A stretch of DNA of 64,000 nucleotides from Dyella mobilis (GTDB lineage Bacteria > Pseudomonadota > Gammaproteobacteria > Xanthomonadales > Rhodanobacteraceae), in the NCBI RefSeq assembly GCF_016904945.1, contig NZ_JADIKF010000038.1, positions 354,241-418,240 of the forward strand. The letters are read 5' to 3'. The notes under the pieces were generated by a model. That model saw nothing but the letters and a program-made list of their open reading frames with translations. It had not been told where the DNA came from and made no database searches. Each line of letters starts with the position of its first letter. Positions within the stretch are counted from its first letter, which is position 1. Below are positions 25,380 through 34,131 of this stretch, piece by piece. The position numbers were made by a program, and so were the translations under genes.

Positions 25380-26059
25380 TGCACAGACATCCCCTGTTTC
25401 ACCGCTTCCTGCACCGCCATCATCGCTGGCACGGCATGGACGGTAGCGAGCCGTTTGAATATGGCGATGAGGCTTTTGCCTATGAATTCCACGGCGGCCG
25501 CGGTGGCCGCGGCCGTTTTGGCCATCACCACGACGGCGACGCTTTCAGCGACTGGAACGGACTGCACGGCGGCGGCCGGCGTGGCGGCGGGCGCCTGCTC
25601 GGGCATGGCGATCTGAAACTGCTGCTGCTGGCCCTGATCGAACAACAGCCGCGCCACGGCTACGAGCTGATTCGCACCATCGAGGAAATGTTTCACGGCC
25701 AGTATTCGCCCAGCCCGGGCGCGGTCTATCCGACCCTGACCATGCTGGAAGAACTCGGCCATGCGTCGGTGGCGAACGAGCAGGGCGGGCGCAAGCTGTA
25801 TGCGATCACGGACGAAGGCCGCGCCTTCCTCGACCAGAATCGCGCGGCCGTGGATGCGATGACCGAGCGCACCAAGCACAGCGCGCGACTGATCGCCAAA
25901 TTGTCCTTGCCGCTGGCCGTACGCAAGGCCATGCACGTGCTCAAGCATGCGGTGCTGATGCGCGCGGGCGATTGGAACAAGGCCGAAGCGCAGCGCGTCG
26001 CCGCGATTCTCGAGCGTGCCGCCACAGAAATTGCCACCGGCCGCACGGATGAAGCCTGA
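25379..26059 (+). CDS. yqjI: PadR-family regulator with His/Gly-rich N-terminus (YqjI-like)
   Basis: Winged-helix repressor of 226 residues. The first about 75 residues are rich in His and Gly (RHPLFHRFLHRHHRWHG, GGRGGRGRFGHHHDGD) and look like a metal-binding region. The PadR domain follows (LLLLALIEQQPRHGYELIR, then SPSPGAVYPTLTMLEELG). E. coli YqjI, a nickel-responsive PadR protein controlling the ferric reductase gene yqjH, has the same design. The next gene here is a YqjH-like protein 19 nt downstream. The GTG at 25379 is chosen because it starts the His-rich region right after the operator repeats. Confidence 0.85.
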   Translation: MHRHPLFHRFLHRHHRWHGMDGSEPFEYGDEAFAYEFHGGRGGRGRFGHHHDGDAFSDWNGLHGGGRRGGGRLLGHGDLKLLLLALIEQQPRHGYELIRTIEEMFHGQYSPSPGAVYPTLTMLEELGHASVANEQGGRKLYAITDEGRAFLDQNRAAVDAMTERTKHSARLIAKLSLPLAVRKAMHVLKHAVLMRAGDWNKAEAQRVAAILERAATEIATGRTDEA

Positions 26060-26078
26060 TACGGAACAGGAATCGACC

Positions 26079-26876
26079 ATGACGCGGCACGAACATCGCA
26101 CGGTGCGGCACGTGCTCGTACGTCGTATCGTGGAGGTACGCAGCAGCAAGCGCATCACGCCGCACGTGCAGCGCGTCGTTTTGGGCGGTGATGAACTGCA
26201 CGGATTCGTCAGCGCGGCGCCCGACGACCACGTCAAGCTCATCTTTCCCAATGCGCACGGCGAACTGGTGTTTCCCACGCCCGGCCCCAACGGACCCGAA
26301 TTCCCGCCGAATGCCCTGCCTTCCCCGATGCGCGACTACACGCCGCGCGACTACGATGCGGAACGCCGCGAGCTGATCGTCGATTTCGTGATTCACGGCG
26401 ACGGCCCTGCATCGGCCTGGGCCGAGCAGGCCGCGCCCGGGCAGCGCCTTGGCATCGGCGGTCCGCGAGGTTCATTCGTGGTCGCCGAGGATTTCGACCA
26501 TTACGTGCTGGCGGGCGACGAAACGGCGCTGCCCGCCATGGCTCGCCGGCTGGACGAGATGCCTGCGGGTACGCGAGTGCACGTGCTGGCGGAAATTCCG
26601 GAAGCTGCGGATCGCCAGCCGCTGGGCTCGCAGGCGCAATTTCGCGTGACCTGGCTCGAGCGCGAAGGCACCGATGCCGCCGGCAGCCGTCTGCTGGAAC
26701 TCGCCTTGCGCGAGCTTCCCGAGCGACCGGGCGATACGTTCTATTGGATCGCCGCCGAATCGCGCCGCGCACGCGCCATGCGCAAATACCTGGCCGAAGA
26801 ACGCGGCGTACCCAAGGAATGGATCCGCGCCACCGGTTATTGGACGGCCGCCGGTGCGGATGACGAAGAAGAATGA
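26079..26876 (+). CDS. yqjH: siderophore-interacting FAD reductase (YqjH/ViuB family)
   Basis: Cytoplasmic NAD(P)H-dependent flavin reductase that releases iron from ferric siderophores. The 265 residues contain the FAD-binding motif RDYTPRDYD (near residue 87) followed by VDFVIHGDGPASAWAEQA, and a C-terminal SIP domain with FYWIAAESRRARAMRKYL and RATGYWTAAGADDEE. It lies 19 nt after the PadR/YqjI gene in the same direction, whereas in E. coli yqjH and yqjI are divergent. Co-transcription would put iron release under metal-dependent control. Confidence 0.92.
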   Translation: MTRHEHRTVRHVLVRRIVEVRSSKRITPHVQRVVLGGDELHGFVSAAPDDHVKLIFPNAHGELVFPTPGPNGPEFPPNALPSPMRDYTPRDYDAERRELIVDFVIHGDGPASAWAEQAAPGQRLGIGGPRGSFVVAEDFDHYVLAGDETALPAMARRLDEMPAGTRVHVLAEIPEAADRQPLGSQAQFRVTWLEREGTDAAGSRLLELALRELPERPGDTFYWIAAESRRARAMRKYLAEERGVPKEWIRATGYWTAAGADDEEE

Positions 26877-26886
26877 TCTCAACTCA

Positions 26887-26906
26887 CCCTCCCCCGAAGG
26901 GGAGGG
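26887..26906. repeat. REP-like palindrome CCCTCCCC-cgaa-GGGGAGGG
   Basis: A perfect 8-bp stem with a 4-nt loop lies between the convergent siderophore reductase and S9 peptidase genes. It shares its arms with the palindrome at 15859-15882. It could also serve as a weak bidirectional terminator, though no T-tract follows. Confidence 0.7.
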
Positions 26907-26917
26907 CCAGATTCGCG

Positions 26918-29350
26918 TCAGTGGGCTTTGCCCGGCTTCACCCAGGTTTCGAACAATTCGTCGATGCGACGGTATTCGTCGTACCACGAATCGGCGTGTT
27001 CGAATTCGTGGCGCTCCAGCGGATAGAGCGAGATCCAGAAATTCTTCTTGTGCAGTTCGACGAAGCGCTCATACAGGCGCAGCGAATCGCTGGCCATGAC
27101 GTTGTCGTCGATCAGGCCGTGGTTGATCAGCAACGGATCGCGCAAGTTGGCGGCATATTCGATCGGCGAACTGGTCTTGTAGGCCTGCGGATCCAACTGC
27201 GGGTCGTTCAAGATGTTCGCGGTGTACTGGTCGTTGTAGGTGACCCAGTCGGCCGGCGGACGCTGGGCTGCGCCAGCGGCGAACTCGCCGGGCGCGCGCA
27301 GCAAGGCCATTTCGGTCATGAAACCGCCGTAGCTGCCGCCGTAAATGCCCACGCGCCTGGCATCCACCCCGTGGTTCTTGACCAGCCAGGCTTTGCCGTC
27401 GAGCAAGTCTTCCAGTTCCGGATGACCCATCTGGCGATAGATCGCCGTACGCCACGCGCTGCCATAACCTTCCGAAGCGCGGTAATCCAGGTCGAGCACG
27501 ACATAACCCTGCTGCACCAGCAGATTGTTGAACAACTGTTCGTGCTGGTAATACGTGGCCGATTCGCTGACGTCCTGCAGATAGCCCGCGCCATGCACGA
27601 AAATCACTGCAGGCCGTGACGACGCTGCGTCGGTTTCGTTAGCCGGACCATAGTATTTGGCATAGATGACGCCGGCGCCGTGCGAAGACGGCACTTCCAC
27701 GATCTTCGGCTGGACCCACGCGTGCGCGGTGAAGCCAGGTTTCATGGTGTTGGTGAGTTCGCGCGGCGCGCCGCCTTGCGCGCTTTGTACGGCGAGCTGC
27801 GGCAGCACGTAGGCCGACGAATGCAGCACGGCAAGCTGGCTGTCGTCGGGCGACAGTGCGAACTGGTCCATGCCGCCGTATTGCGTGGTGCGGTCCAGGC
27901 TGCCGCCGGTGGAAGGCACGCGATAAACGTCATAGCTGTACGGCGCCACCTGGTTGGTGCGCAGGTAGAACCATTTGCCGTCGTTGGAAAGCTGCGGCTG
28001 GCTGACTTCGAACTTGCCGCGGGTCAGCGCCTTAGCCGCACCGTCGACCGGTTTCACGTAGAGCTGGGAATAGCCGCTTTCTTCGCTCAGGTACCACAGC
28101 GTGCGGCTGTCTTTGAGCCAGCCGAAATCGTTGAAGATCCAGTTGATCCAGGCATCGTTGTGCAGTCGATGCTGTGGCACCAGTTCGTGCTTGTTGAAGT
28201 CCACGCTGGCGATCCAGCGATCCTTGCTGTCGATGGATAGAAATTCCAGCGCCACGTTGCGCCCGTCCTCGCTCCACGCAATGCCGGCACTGCCGCTGTC
28301 CATGCTGTACATCGTCACCGGACGCACGTCGGGTGCCTTCAATGCCTTGGCTTCGTCATCCTTGCCGGCCTTTTCCAGCTCCGCCACGGTCTTGGCGCGA
28401 ATGGCCTTGAGCGGATCGTCCTTGATGCCGGGCAGGTTGTCGGTGGAGAGCGGAAATTGCTTGTGCGCAACCAGGTCGAGCAACAGCACCGATTGCGGCG
28501 CAGGATCGTTGCGTCCGACGTAGGTACGCGCGTCTTCGGTCTCGGTGTAGCCCGAATCGGTGACGTAGTGGATCACATACGGGGCTTTGCCATCGTCGTG
28601 ATGTGCGGGCTGGGTGACCACCAGCATCCAGTGGCCATCCGGCGACAGTTCGGTATCTAACGCTTGTACTTTGTCGCCGAGGTAGAACGGCAAAGGGGCG
28701 CGTGAGGGATCAGCCTGGGCCAAGGCCTGCTGCTCGGCGTGTTCGGCATCCTTGTCCTGCTTGTTTTCTCGCAGCTCCTTGAACAGATCCAGTTGCTGCC
28801 GTTCTAGCGCATCCGGCTTCTTGGCCTGGGGATCGTCGCTGAATTTCAGCACGGCGGCCGGTGCGGTGACGCCGCTGGCCAGATCGTAGACGAACCAGTT
28901 GGTGCCTTCGCGGAACTGCAGCGAGCGGCCGTCGGCCGAGAATTGCGGCGCCGATTCAGGCTGCGCGCTGCGCGTCACCTGTACGCGCTGGCCGTTGCCC
29001 AGGTCCACCAGGAAAACGTCGCCGTGCAGGATGTAGGCGGCGTGCCGATGGGCACGGTCGTAGACCGCCGGTCCCTCCGCGCGAGCCATCGCCGCGGCAT
29101 CGAGCTTGCTGCCCTGGCCGCTGGCAGGGTCGACGCGATACAAGTCGTGCACCGGGCTGCCATCGCGCTTGAGGCTGTAGTACAGGTTGCGTCCGTCGAC
29201 GCTCCAGTAGGGGTTTTCCACCGCATGCCCCATCCAGTCCGGATTGGCCATGATGGTTTCCAGATCGAGCGGTTGCGCGTTCGATGCGGTTTGCGCTGCC
29301 ACCGGCAGAACGGAAAAAGCTATGAGGCCGGCAAGCAGCAGTCGACGCAT
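26918..29350 (-). CDS. secreted prolyl oligopeptidase family peptidase (S9, DPP-IV-like)
   Basis: Serine exopeptidase of family S9, probably periplasmic. The signal peptide MRRLLLAGLIAFSVLPVAAQ supports the ATG at 29350, which has AGGGAG upstream. A WD40-like beta-propeller (about residues 40-560) precedes the alpha/beta-hydrolase domain. The nucleophile is Ser673 in GGSYGG. The catalytic His lies near the C-terminus in LERHEFEHADSW. Length is 810 residues. It diverges from a second S9 peptidase with 149 bp between their starts, so a shared promoter region for peptide use is likely. Confidence 0.92.
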   Translation of the reverse strand: MRRLLLAGLIAFSVLPVAAQTASNAQPLDLETIMANPDWMGHAVENPYWSVDGRNLYYSLKRDGSPVHDLYRVDPASGQGSKLDAAAMARAEGPAVYDRAHRHAAYILHGDVFLVDLGNGQRVQVTRSAQPESAPQFSADGRSLQFREGTNWFVYDLASGVTAPAAVLKFSDDPQAKKPDALERQQLDLFKELRENKQDKDAEHAEQQALAQADPSRAPLPFYLGDKVQALDTELSPDGHWMLVVTQPAHHDDGKAPYVIHYVTDSGYTETEDARTYVGRNDPAPQSVLLLDLVAHKQFPLSTDNLPGIKDDPLKAIRAKTVAELEKAGKDDEAKALKAPDVRPVTMYSMDSGSAGIAWSEDGRNVALEFLSIDSKDRWIASVDFNKHELVPQHRLHNDAWINWIFNDFGWLKDSRTLWYLSEESGYSQLYVKPVDGAAKALTRGKFEVSQPQLSNDGKWFYLRTNQVAPYSYDVYRVPSTGGSLDRTTQYGGMDQFALSPDDSQLAVLHSSAYVLPQLAVQSAQGGAPRELTNTMKPGFTAHAWVQPKIVEVPSSHGAGVIYAKYYGPANETDAASSRPAVIFVHGAGYLQDVSESATYYQHEQLFNNLLVQQGYVVLDLDYRASEGYGSAWRTAIYRQMGHPELEDLLDGKAWLVKNHGVDARRVGIYGGSYGGFMTEMALLRAPGEFAAGAAQRPPADWVTYNDQYTANILNDPQLDPQAYKTSSPIEYAANLRDPLLINHGLIDDNVMASDSLRLYERFVELHKKNFWISLYPLERHEFEHADSWYDEYRRIDELFETWVKPGKAH

Positions 29351-29499
29351 GGGTCGCTCCCTGGTTCCAAACCCCTCAGCATAGCCAAGTGAAAAGGTCT
29401 GGCAAGCGCCAAGGGTCCCGCTTCTACCGATTCGGCCTGCGGGATAGGCTGCTTGTTTGGCCGCGCCTTTCTGCGGCCGCAGACGCGGGGAACCATCAC

Positions 29500-31605
29500 G
29501 TGAATCCTTTATTGCGCCGCTTGCCCGTTCTTGCCCTGGCCGCCGCCGTTGCGGCGCATGCCGACAGCGGCAGCAAGCCACCGGCTTCGCCCACGCACCC
29601 GGCCTCCAGCAACTTGCATGGCGTGACCGTCGACGACCCGTATCGCTGGCTGGAAAACCCCGACGATCCGGCCGTGCAAGCCTGGATTGCGGCGCAAAAC
29701 CAACACACCGAAGCGGTGTTGGCGGCCATGCCCGACGGCGAGGCGATGACGCATCGGGTGCAGCAGCTCGCCGTTACCTCGACCACGCGGTCTTCGCCCT
29801 TGCTGGCCGGCGGCACGTTGTTCTACATGCAGGAAACCCCACCGCAGCCGCAGCCGCAGCTGATGGCGCAGAAGTGGCCCGACGGCAAGGCGCGCGTATT
29901 GGTCGACCTCAACGCGGGGGACGGCAATACCGCGATGACCGGCTATTGGCCTTCGCCAAGCGGGCGTTACCTGGCTTACGGTACGGCCGAAGGCGGCAGC
30001 GAGCTGACCACCCTGCACGTGCTCGACGTTGCCACCGGCAAGGTGATGAGCGATGCCCTGCCCTACGCTGGCGGCGGCACCACGCCGCAAGGCGTTGCCT
30101 GGGATGCCGACGAGCACGGCCTTACCTATGTGCGCTTTCCGCTGCCACCGGCGGGTACGGAAGTTCGGCAGTTCGATGCGACGCTGGTGCATCACGTCAT
30201 CGGACAGCCGTCCGCTTCGGATGAAGTGGTATTCGGCAAGGGCTACTCGAAGGTAGCCGAGTATCGACTGCTCTCTTCACCGGGCGCCAAGCAGCTGGCG
30301 GTACTCGCGAACGTCGGCGACGGCGGTCCCGCCGAGGTCTATCTGCGCGAGGGAACGCATTGGAACAAAGTGCTCGGCGACGAGGCGAACGTGCGCGTAG
30401 CGGCCTGGGTCGGCCAGCGCCTGTTTGTCACCAGCTTCGCCGATGCGCCGCGCGGCAAGGTGCTTGCGGTGGACGAACGAGGCAAAGTCGACACGATGTT
30501 GCCGCAACGCGATGGCGCATTGCAGGACGTCGCGCCGATTGCCGACGGCTTCCTGGTCACGCGCAGTTGGGGACCGGACTGGTGGATGGAGCAATACGAT
30601 GCGCACGGCACCCTGGTGCGCCGCCTCCCGTTGCCCCAGCACGGCATCGGTATTGAGGGCGTAGCTGCCGAACAGGGGCAGGACCGAGCCTTGATCACCT
30701 ACGGCGGTTGGACCTTGCCCTCGCGCTGGGCCGATTACGACGCCAAGACGGGCGTTCTGCACACCGTGTTCGAGGTCAAGCCCGCGGCCGACTACAGCAA
30801 GGTGCAAGTGCAGCGCATCGACGGCACGTCGAAGGACGGCACCAAGATTCCGGTGACCGTGCTGTCCATGCCGGGTACGACAACCAATGGGCAACGCCCC
30901 ACCATTCTTTACAGCTACGGCGGCTACGACATCCCGATCGCCCCGCACTTCATCGCCTCCGAGCTGGCATGGCTGGAGCGCGGCGGCGTACTCGCCTTCG
31001 CCAACATCCGCGGCGGCAACGAAAACGGCGAGGATTGGCACGCGCAAGGCCAGAAGCTGCTCAAGCAGAATGTGTTCGACGATTTCCACGCCGCCGCGCT
31101 GGCGCTGATCGACACGCATTGGACCGACCGCCGGCACCTGGGCATTCTGGGCGGCAGCAACGGTGGCTTGCTGATGGGCGCCGCCCTGGTCGAGCACCCG
31201 CAGGACTATCGCGCCGTGGTGTCGATGGTGGGTATCTACGACGTGATCCGCCACGAAACGAATTTCGCCAATGGCGCCTATAACGTGAGCGAGTACGGTA
31301 CGGTCAGCGACCCGGCGCAGTTCAAGGCCACGCTGGCGTATTCGCCGCTGCAAAATGTGAAGCCGCATACGGCTTACCCGGCGGTGTTGATGACCACCGG
31401 CGCCAACGATCCGCGCGTGGCGCCGTGGCAGTCGCGCAAGTTCACCGCGGCGTTGCAGAACGCGACGACCTCCGATGCGCCAATTCTGTTGCTGACGCGC
31501 ATGAATGCCGGACACGGCATCGGCGCACCGTTCAGTCAGCGCGTGGGCAACACCGCGATCATGCTGACGTTCTTTGCCCAGGAACTCGGCCTGGATACGA
31601 AGTAG
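29500..31605 (+). CDS. secreted prolyl endopeptidase (S9A)
   Basis: Prolyl oligopeptidase cleaving after proline in short peptides. The GTG at 29500 has GGGGAA 8 nt upstream and opens a signal peptide (LLRRLPVLALAAAVAAHA). The N-terminal signature VDDPYRWLEN is followed by a seven-bladed propeller. The catalytic triad is visible as Ser553 in GGSNGG, Asp637 in ANDPRV and His672 in NAGHGIG. The mature size of about 680 residues is normal for S9A enzymes. Divergent from the DPP-like gene. Confidence 0.95.
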   Translation: MNPLLRRLPVLALAAAVAAHADSGSKPPASPTHPASSNLHGVTVDDPYRWLENPDDPAVQAWIAAQNQHTEAVLAAMPDGEAMTHRVQQLAVTSTTRSSPLLAGGTLFYMQETPPQPQPQLMAQKWPDGKARVLVDLNAGDGNTAMTGYWPSPSGRYLAYGTAEGGSELTTLHVLDVATGKVMSDALPYAGGGTTPQGVAWDADEHGLTYVRFPLPPAGTEVRQFDATLVHHVIGQPSASDEVVFGKGYSKVAEYRLLSSPGAKQLAVLANVGDGGPAEVYLREGTHWNKVLGDEANVRVAAWVGQRLFVTSFADAPRGKVLAVDERGKVDTMLPQRDGALQDVAPIADGFLVTRSWGPDWWMEQYDAHGTLVRRLPLPQHGIGIEGVAAEQGQDRALITYGGWTLPSRWADYDAKTGVLHTVFEVKPAADYSKVQVQRIDGTSKDGTKIPVTVLSMPGTTTNGQRPTILYSYGGYDIPIAPHFIASELAWLERGGVLAFANIRGGNENGEDWHAQGQKLLKQNVFDDFHAAALALIDTHWTDRRHLGILGGSNGGLLMGAALVEHPQDYRAVVSMVGIYDVIRHETNFANGAYNVSEYGTVSDPAQFKATLAYSPLQNVKPHTAYPAVLMTTGANDPRVAPWQSRKFTAALQNATTSDAPILLLTRMNAGHGIGAPFSQRVGNTAIMLTFFAQELGLDTK

Positions 31606-31616
31606 CGCGATGGCAG

Positions 31617-31645
31617 GCGTGAGCGAGGCGCAAGCCCGCTCACGC
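31617..31645. terminator. hairpin between convergent genes
   Basis: GCGTGAGCG (31617-31625) pairs perfectly with CGCTCACGC (31637-31645). It includes the stop codon of the AraC-type gene, and there is no T-tract, so only a weak or structural terminator is supported. Confidence 0.4.
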
Positions 31646-32599
31646 TTCCGGACCGCGGAATTCGCGCCGATAAGTGGAAGGCGTGGTGTTGAACGCCGCG
31701 CCGAAATGTTGCCGCATCGACAGCGCGGTGCCGAATCCCGCCCGTTCGGCAATGCGTTCGATCGGCTGGTCGGTGGTTTCCAGCATGCGCTGCGCCAGGC
31801 TCAGCCGCTGGGTCAGCAGCCATTGCCCCACGGTCATGCCCAGGTGCTGGCGAAAGTGCCGGGTAAAGCTGCGGCGGCTCATCAAGGCGCGCGCCGCCAG
31901 CGAATCGAGGCTGTGGGACTGATCCAGATGGCGTTCTGCCCAGCTCAACGTGCGCGTCAGCGGGTTGTCCTGCGCGCCGGCCAAGACCGGCCGTTCGATG
32001 TATTGCGCCTGGCCGCCTTGCCGATGCGGCGGCACCACCAGGGAGCGCGCGATGCGATTGGCGGCTTCCGCGCCGAACTGGCGCCGCACCACGTGCAGAC
32101 AGCAGTCGATGCCGGCCGCAGTGCCCGCGGAAGTGATCACGTCGCCCTGGTCGACATAGAGCACGTTCGGTTCGAGCTTCACCTCGGGAAAGCGCTGCGT
32201 GAAATGCTCGGTGCCTCGCCAGTGCGTGGTGGCATGCCGGCCATCGAGCAAGCCGGTTTCCGCCAGCACGAAGGCGCCAAGGCATAGCCCCACCAAGGTC
32301 GCACCTCGCTCGTGGGCGCGATGCAACGCGGCCAGCAGCGGCGCCGGTGCGGCCTCGGCGGGATGGCGCCAGGACGGCACGATGACTACCTGGGCCCGCT
32401 CCAGCTCTCGCAATCCGTACGGCGTGGTGATGCCGAAACCCGCCTGCGTGCGCAGTTCGCCGGACTCGATCGCGCATACCTGCACGTCGAACGAGGGCGC
32501 ATCGTCACCGCTGGGATCGCCGAACACGGCGCAGGGTACGGACAGGTGAAAGGGCCGGATCTGGTCGAACGCGGCAATGGCGACCTTGATGAGCGGCAT
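31640..32599 (-). CDS. GlxA-type AraC-family regulator (DJ-1/PfpI + HTH)
   Basis: Transcriptional activator of 319 residues. The N-terminal domain (about residues 1-190) is DJ-1/PfpI-like, with the nucleophile-elbow region LVGLCLGAFVLAETGLLDG. The C-terminal part carries two AraC helix-turn-helix motifs (LAARALMSRRSFTRHFRQHL and IERIAERAGFGTALSMRQHF). It is divergent from a cysteine hydrolase gene, 132 bp apart, and probably controls it. The effector is unknown. Confidence 0.92.
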   Translation of the reverse strand: MPLIKVAIAAFDQIRPFHLSVPCAVFGDPSGDDAPSFDVQVCAIESGELRTQAGFGITTPYGLRELERAQVVIVPSWRHPAEAAPAPLLAALHRAHERGATLVGLCLGAFVLAETGLLDGRHATTHWRGTEHFTQRFPEVKLEPNVLYVDQGDVITSAGTAAGIDCCLHVVRRQFGAEAANRIARSLVVPPHRQGGQAQYIERPVLAGAQDNPLTRTLSWAERHLDQSHSLDSLAARALMSRRSFTRHFRQHLGMTVGQWLLTQRLSLAQRMLETTDQPIERIAERAGFGTALSMRQHFGAAFNTTPSTYRREFRGPEA

Positions 32600-32731
32600 G
32601 GCGGGTGCCCCGGAAGCATTGGCCCGATTCTATCTCAGAATGGCAAACAGGCCACTGTGGGCAAGGCGAGCGACGGCGGACCATGTGCGCACCGGGAGCA
32701 GCGCTCCCCCTCCTCAAAAAGGTATGCAGCC

Positions 32732-33376
32732 ATGAACCAGGCTCCGCGTCGCGCACTGATCGTCATCGACGTGCAAAACGAATACGTCACCGGCAACTTG
32801 CAGATCCAATACCCGCCCGTGGCCGGCTCGTTGCGGCAGATCGGCCGTGCCATGGATGCGGCCCACGCAGCGGGCATTCCGGTGATCGTGGTGCAGCAGT
32901 CTTCGCCCACCGATTGGCCGCTGTTCGCCACCGGCTCGCAGGGCTGGGCCTTGCACGACACGGTGGCCAGCCGGCCGCGCGACCACTATCTGAGCAAGCT
33001 GAAGGCAAGTGCCTTCATTGGCACCGACTTGGCCGATTGGCTATCCGAGCACCAGATCGACACGCTCACCGTGATCGGCTACATGACCCACAACTGCAAC
33101 GACACCACCATCAAGCATGCCGCCGATCGCGGGATGCAGGTGGAATTCCTGCACGATGCATCGGGCAGCGTGCCTTATGCCAATCGTGCCGGCTTGGCCA
33201 GCGCTGAGGAGATCCATCGCGTTTTCAGCGTGGTGCAGCAATCCAACTTTGCCGCGGTGCTGAGCACGGACGAATGGCTGGAATGTCTGGCCAGCGGCCG
33301 ACTGCCGGAACGCGACAACGTGCATAGCTCGCATCAACGCGCGCTGGAGCAGCTCGGGCAGACCGCGGCGGCATGA
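32732..33376 (+). CDS. isochorismatase-like cysteine hydrolase
   Basis: Amidohydrolase or nicotinamidase-like enzyme of 214 residues. The probable catalytic triad is Asp13 in LIVIDVQNEY, a Lys in YLSKLKASAF and Cys in MTHNCNDTTIKHAADRG. Substrates in this superfamily range from nicotinamide and ureidoacrylate to isochorismate; there is nothing here to select one. The ATG at 32732 follows AAAAAGG. A divergent GlxA-type regulator suggests inducible expression. Confidence 0.9.
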   Translation: MNQAPRRALIVIDVQNEYVTGNLQIQYPPVAGSLRQIGRAMDAAHAAGIPVIVVQQSSPTDWPLFATGSQGWALHDTVASRPRDHYLSKLKASAFIGTDLADWLSEHQIDTLTVIGYMTHNCNDTTIKHAADRGMQVEFLHDASGSVPYANRAGLASAEEIHRVFSVVQQSNFAAVLSTDEWLECLASGRLPERDNVHSSHQRALEQLGQTAAA

Positions 33377-33433
33377 ACGCGGCGCACCGGGGCGGCTGCT
33401 ACGATGCCGCTCCGGTTCCCATCGTTGAAGCCC

Positions 33434-34099
33434 ATGAGCCTGCTCCCCACCGTCGAAAACGAAACCGCCGCCAGCCCCGTCTACAGCGTCATCTGGCTGC
33501 ATGGCCTGGGTGCGGATGGGCATGATTTCGCGCCGATCGTGCCCGAGTTGGTCGAAGCGCAATGGCCGGCGCTGCGTTTCGTGTTTCCGCATGCGCCGGT
33601 GCGCCCGGTCACGATCAACGGCGGCATGGCGATGCGCGCCTGGTACGACATCTACGGCTTCGACCTGGTGTCGCGACAGGACGAAGCGGGCGTGCGCGAA
33701 TCCATCGCCCAGGTGGAAGCCCTGATCGCGCGCGAGCAGGAGCGCGGCGTGCCCAGCGAACGCATCCTGCTCGCCGGTTTCTCGCAGGGCGGCGCCATCG
33801 CCTTGGCCGCGGGCCTGCGCCATTCGCAGCGGCTGGCCGGCATCATTGCGCTGTCCACCTATCTGCCGATCGCCGATTCGCTGGCCGCTGAGCGCGGCGC
33901 AGCCAATGCCGCGGTGCCGATCTTCTGGGGCCACGGTACCTTCGATCCGGTGGTGGCGATGCAGCGTGGCGTCGATTCCCGCAAGGTGCTGGAAGCGCTC
34001 GGCTATCAGGTGGCATGGCATACCTACCCGATGGCGCACGCGGTCTGTGCGGAGGAAATCGCGGATCTGCGTCGCTGGATGGACGAACGCCTGCGCTGA
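33434..34099 (+). CDS. carboxylesterase / acyl-protein-thioesterase-like hydrolase
   Basis: Alpha/beta-hydrolase of the phospholipase/carboxylesterase family (Abhydrolase_2), 221 residues and cytoplasmic. The oxyanion motif IWLHGLGADGHDF (about residues 20-32) is followed by the nucleophile Ser in LAGFSQGGA, Asp in GTFDPVV and His in PMAHAVC. Starts at the ATG at 33434 rather than an upstream ATG at 33404 that would add ten residues. It ends 32 bp before algZ in the same direction, so partial read-through is possible. Confidence 0.92.
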   Translation: MSLLPTVENETAASPVYSVIWLHGLGADGHDFAPIVPELVEAQWPALRFVFPHAPVRPVTINGGMAMRAWYDIYGFDLVSRQDEAGVRESIAQVEALIAREQERGVPSERILLAGFSQGGAIALAAGLRHSQRLAGIIALSTYLPIADSLAAERGAANAAVPIFWGHGTFDPVVAMQRGVDSRKVLEALGYQVAWHTYPMAHAVCAEEIADLRRWMDERLR

Positions 34100-34131
34100 A
34101 AGCGGCGACGGCAGCGGGCATACTTGTCCGC

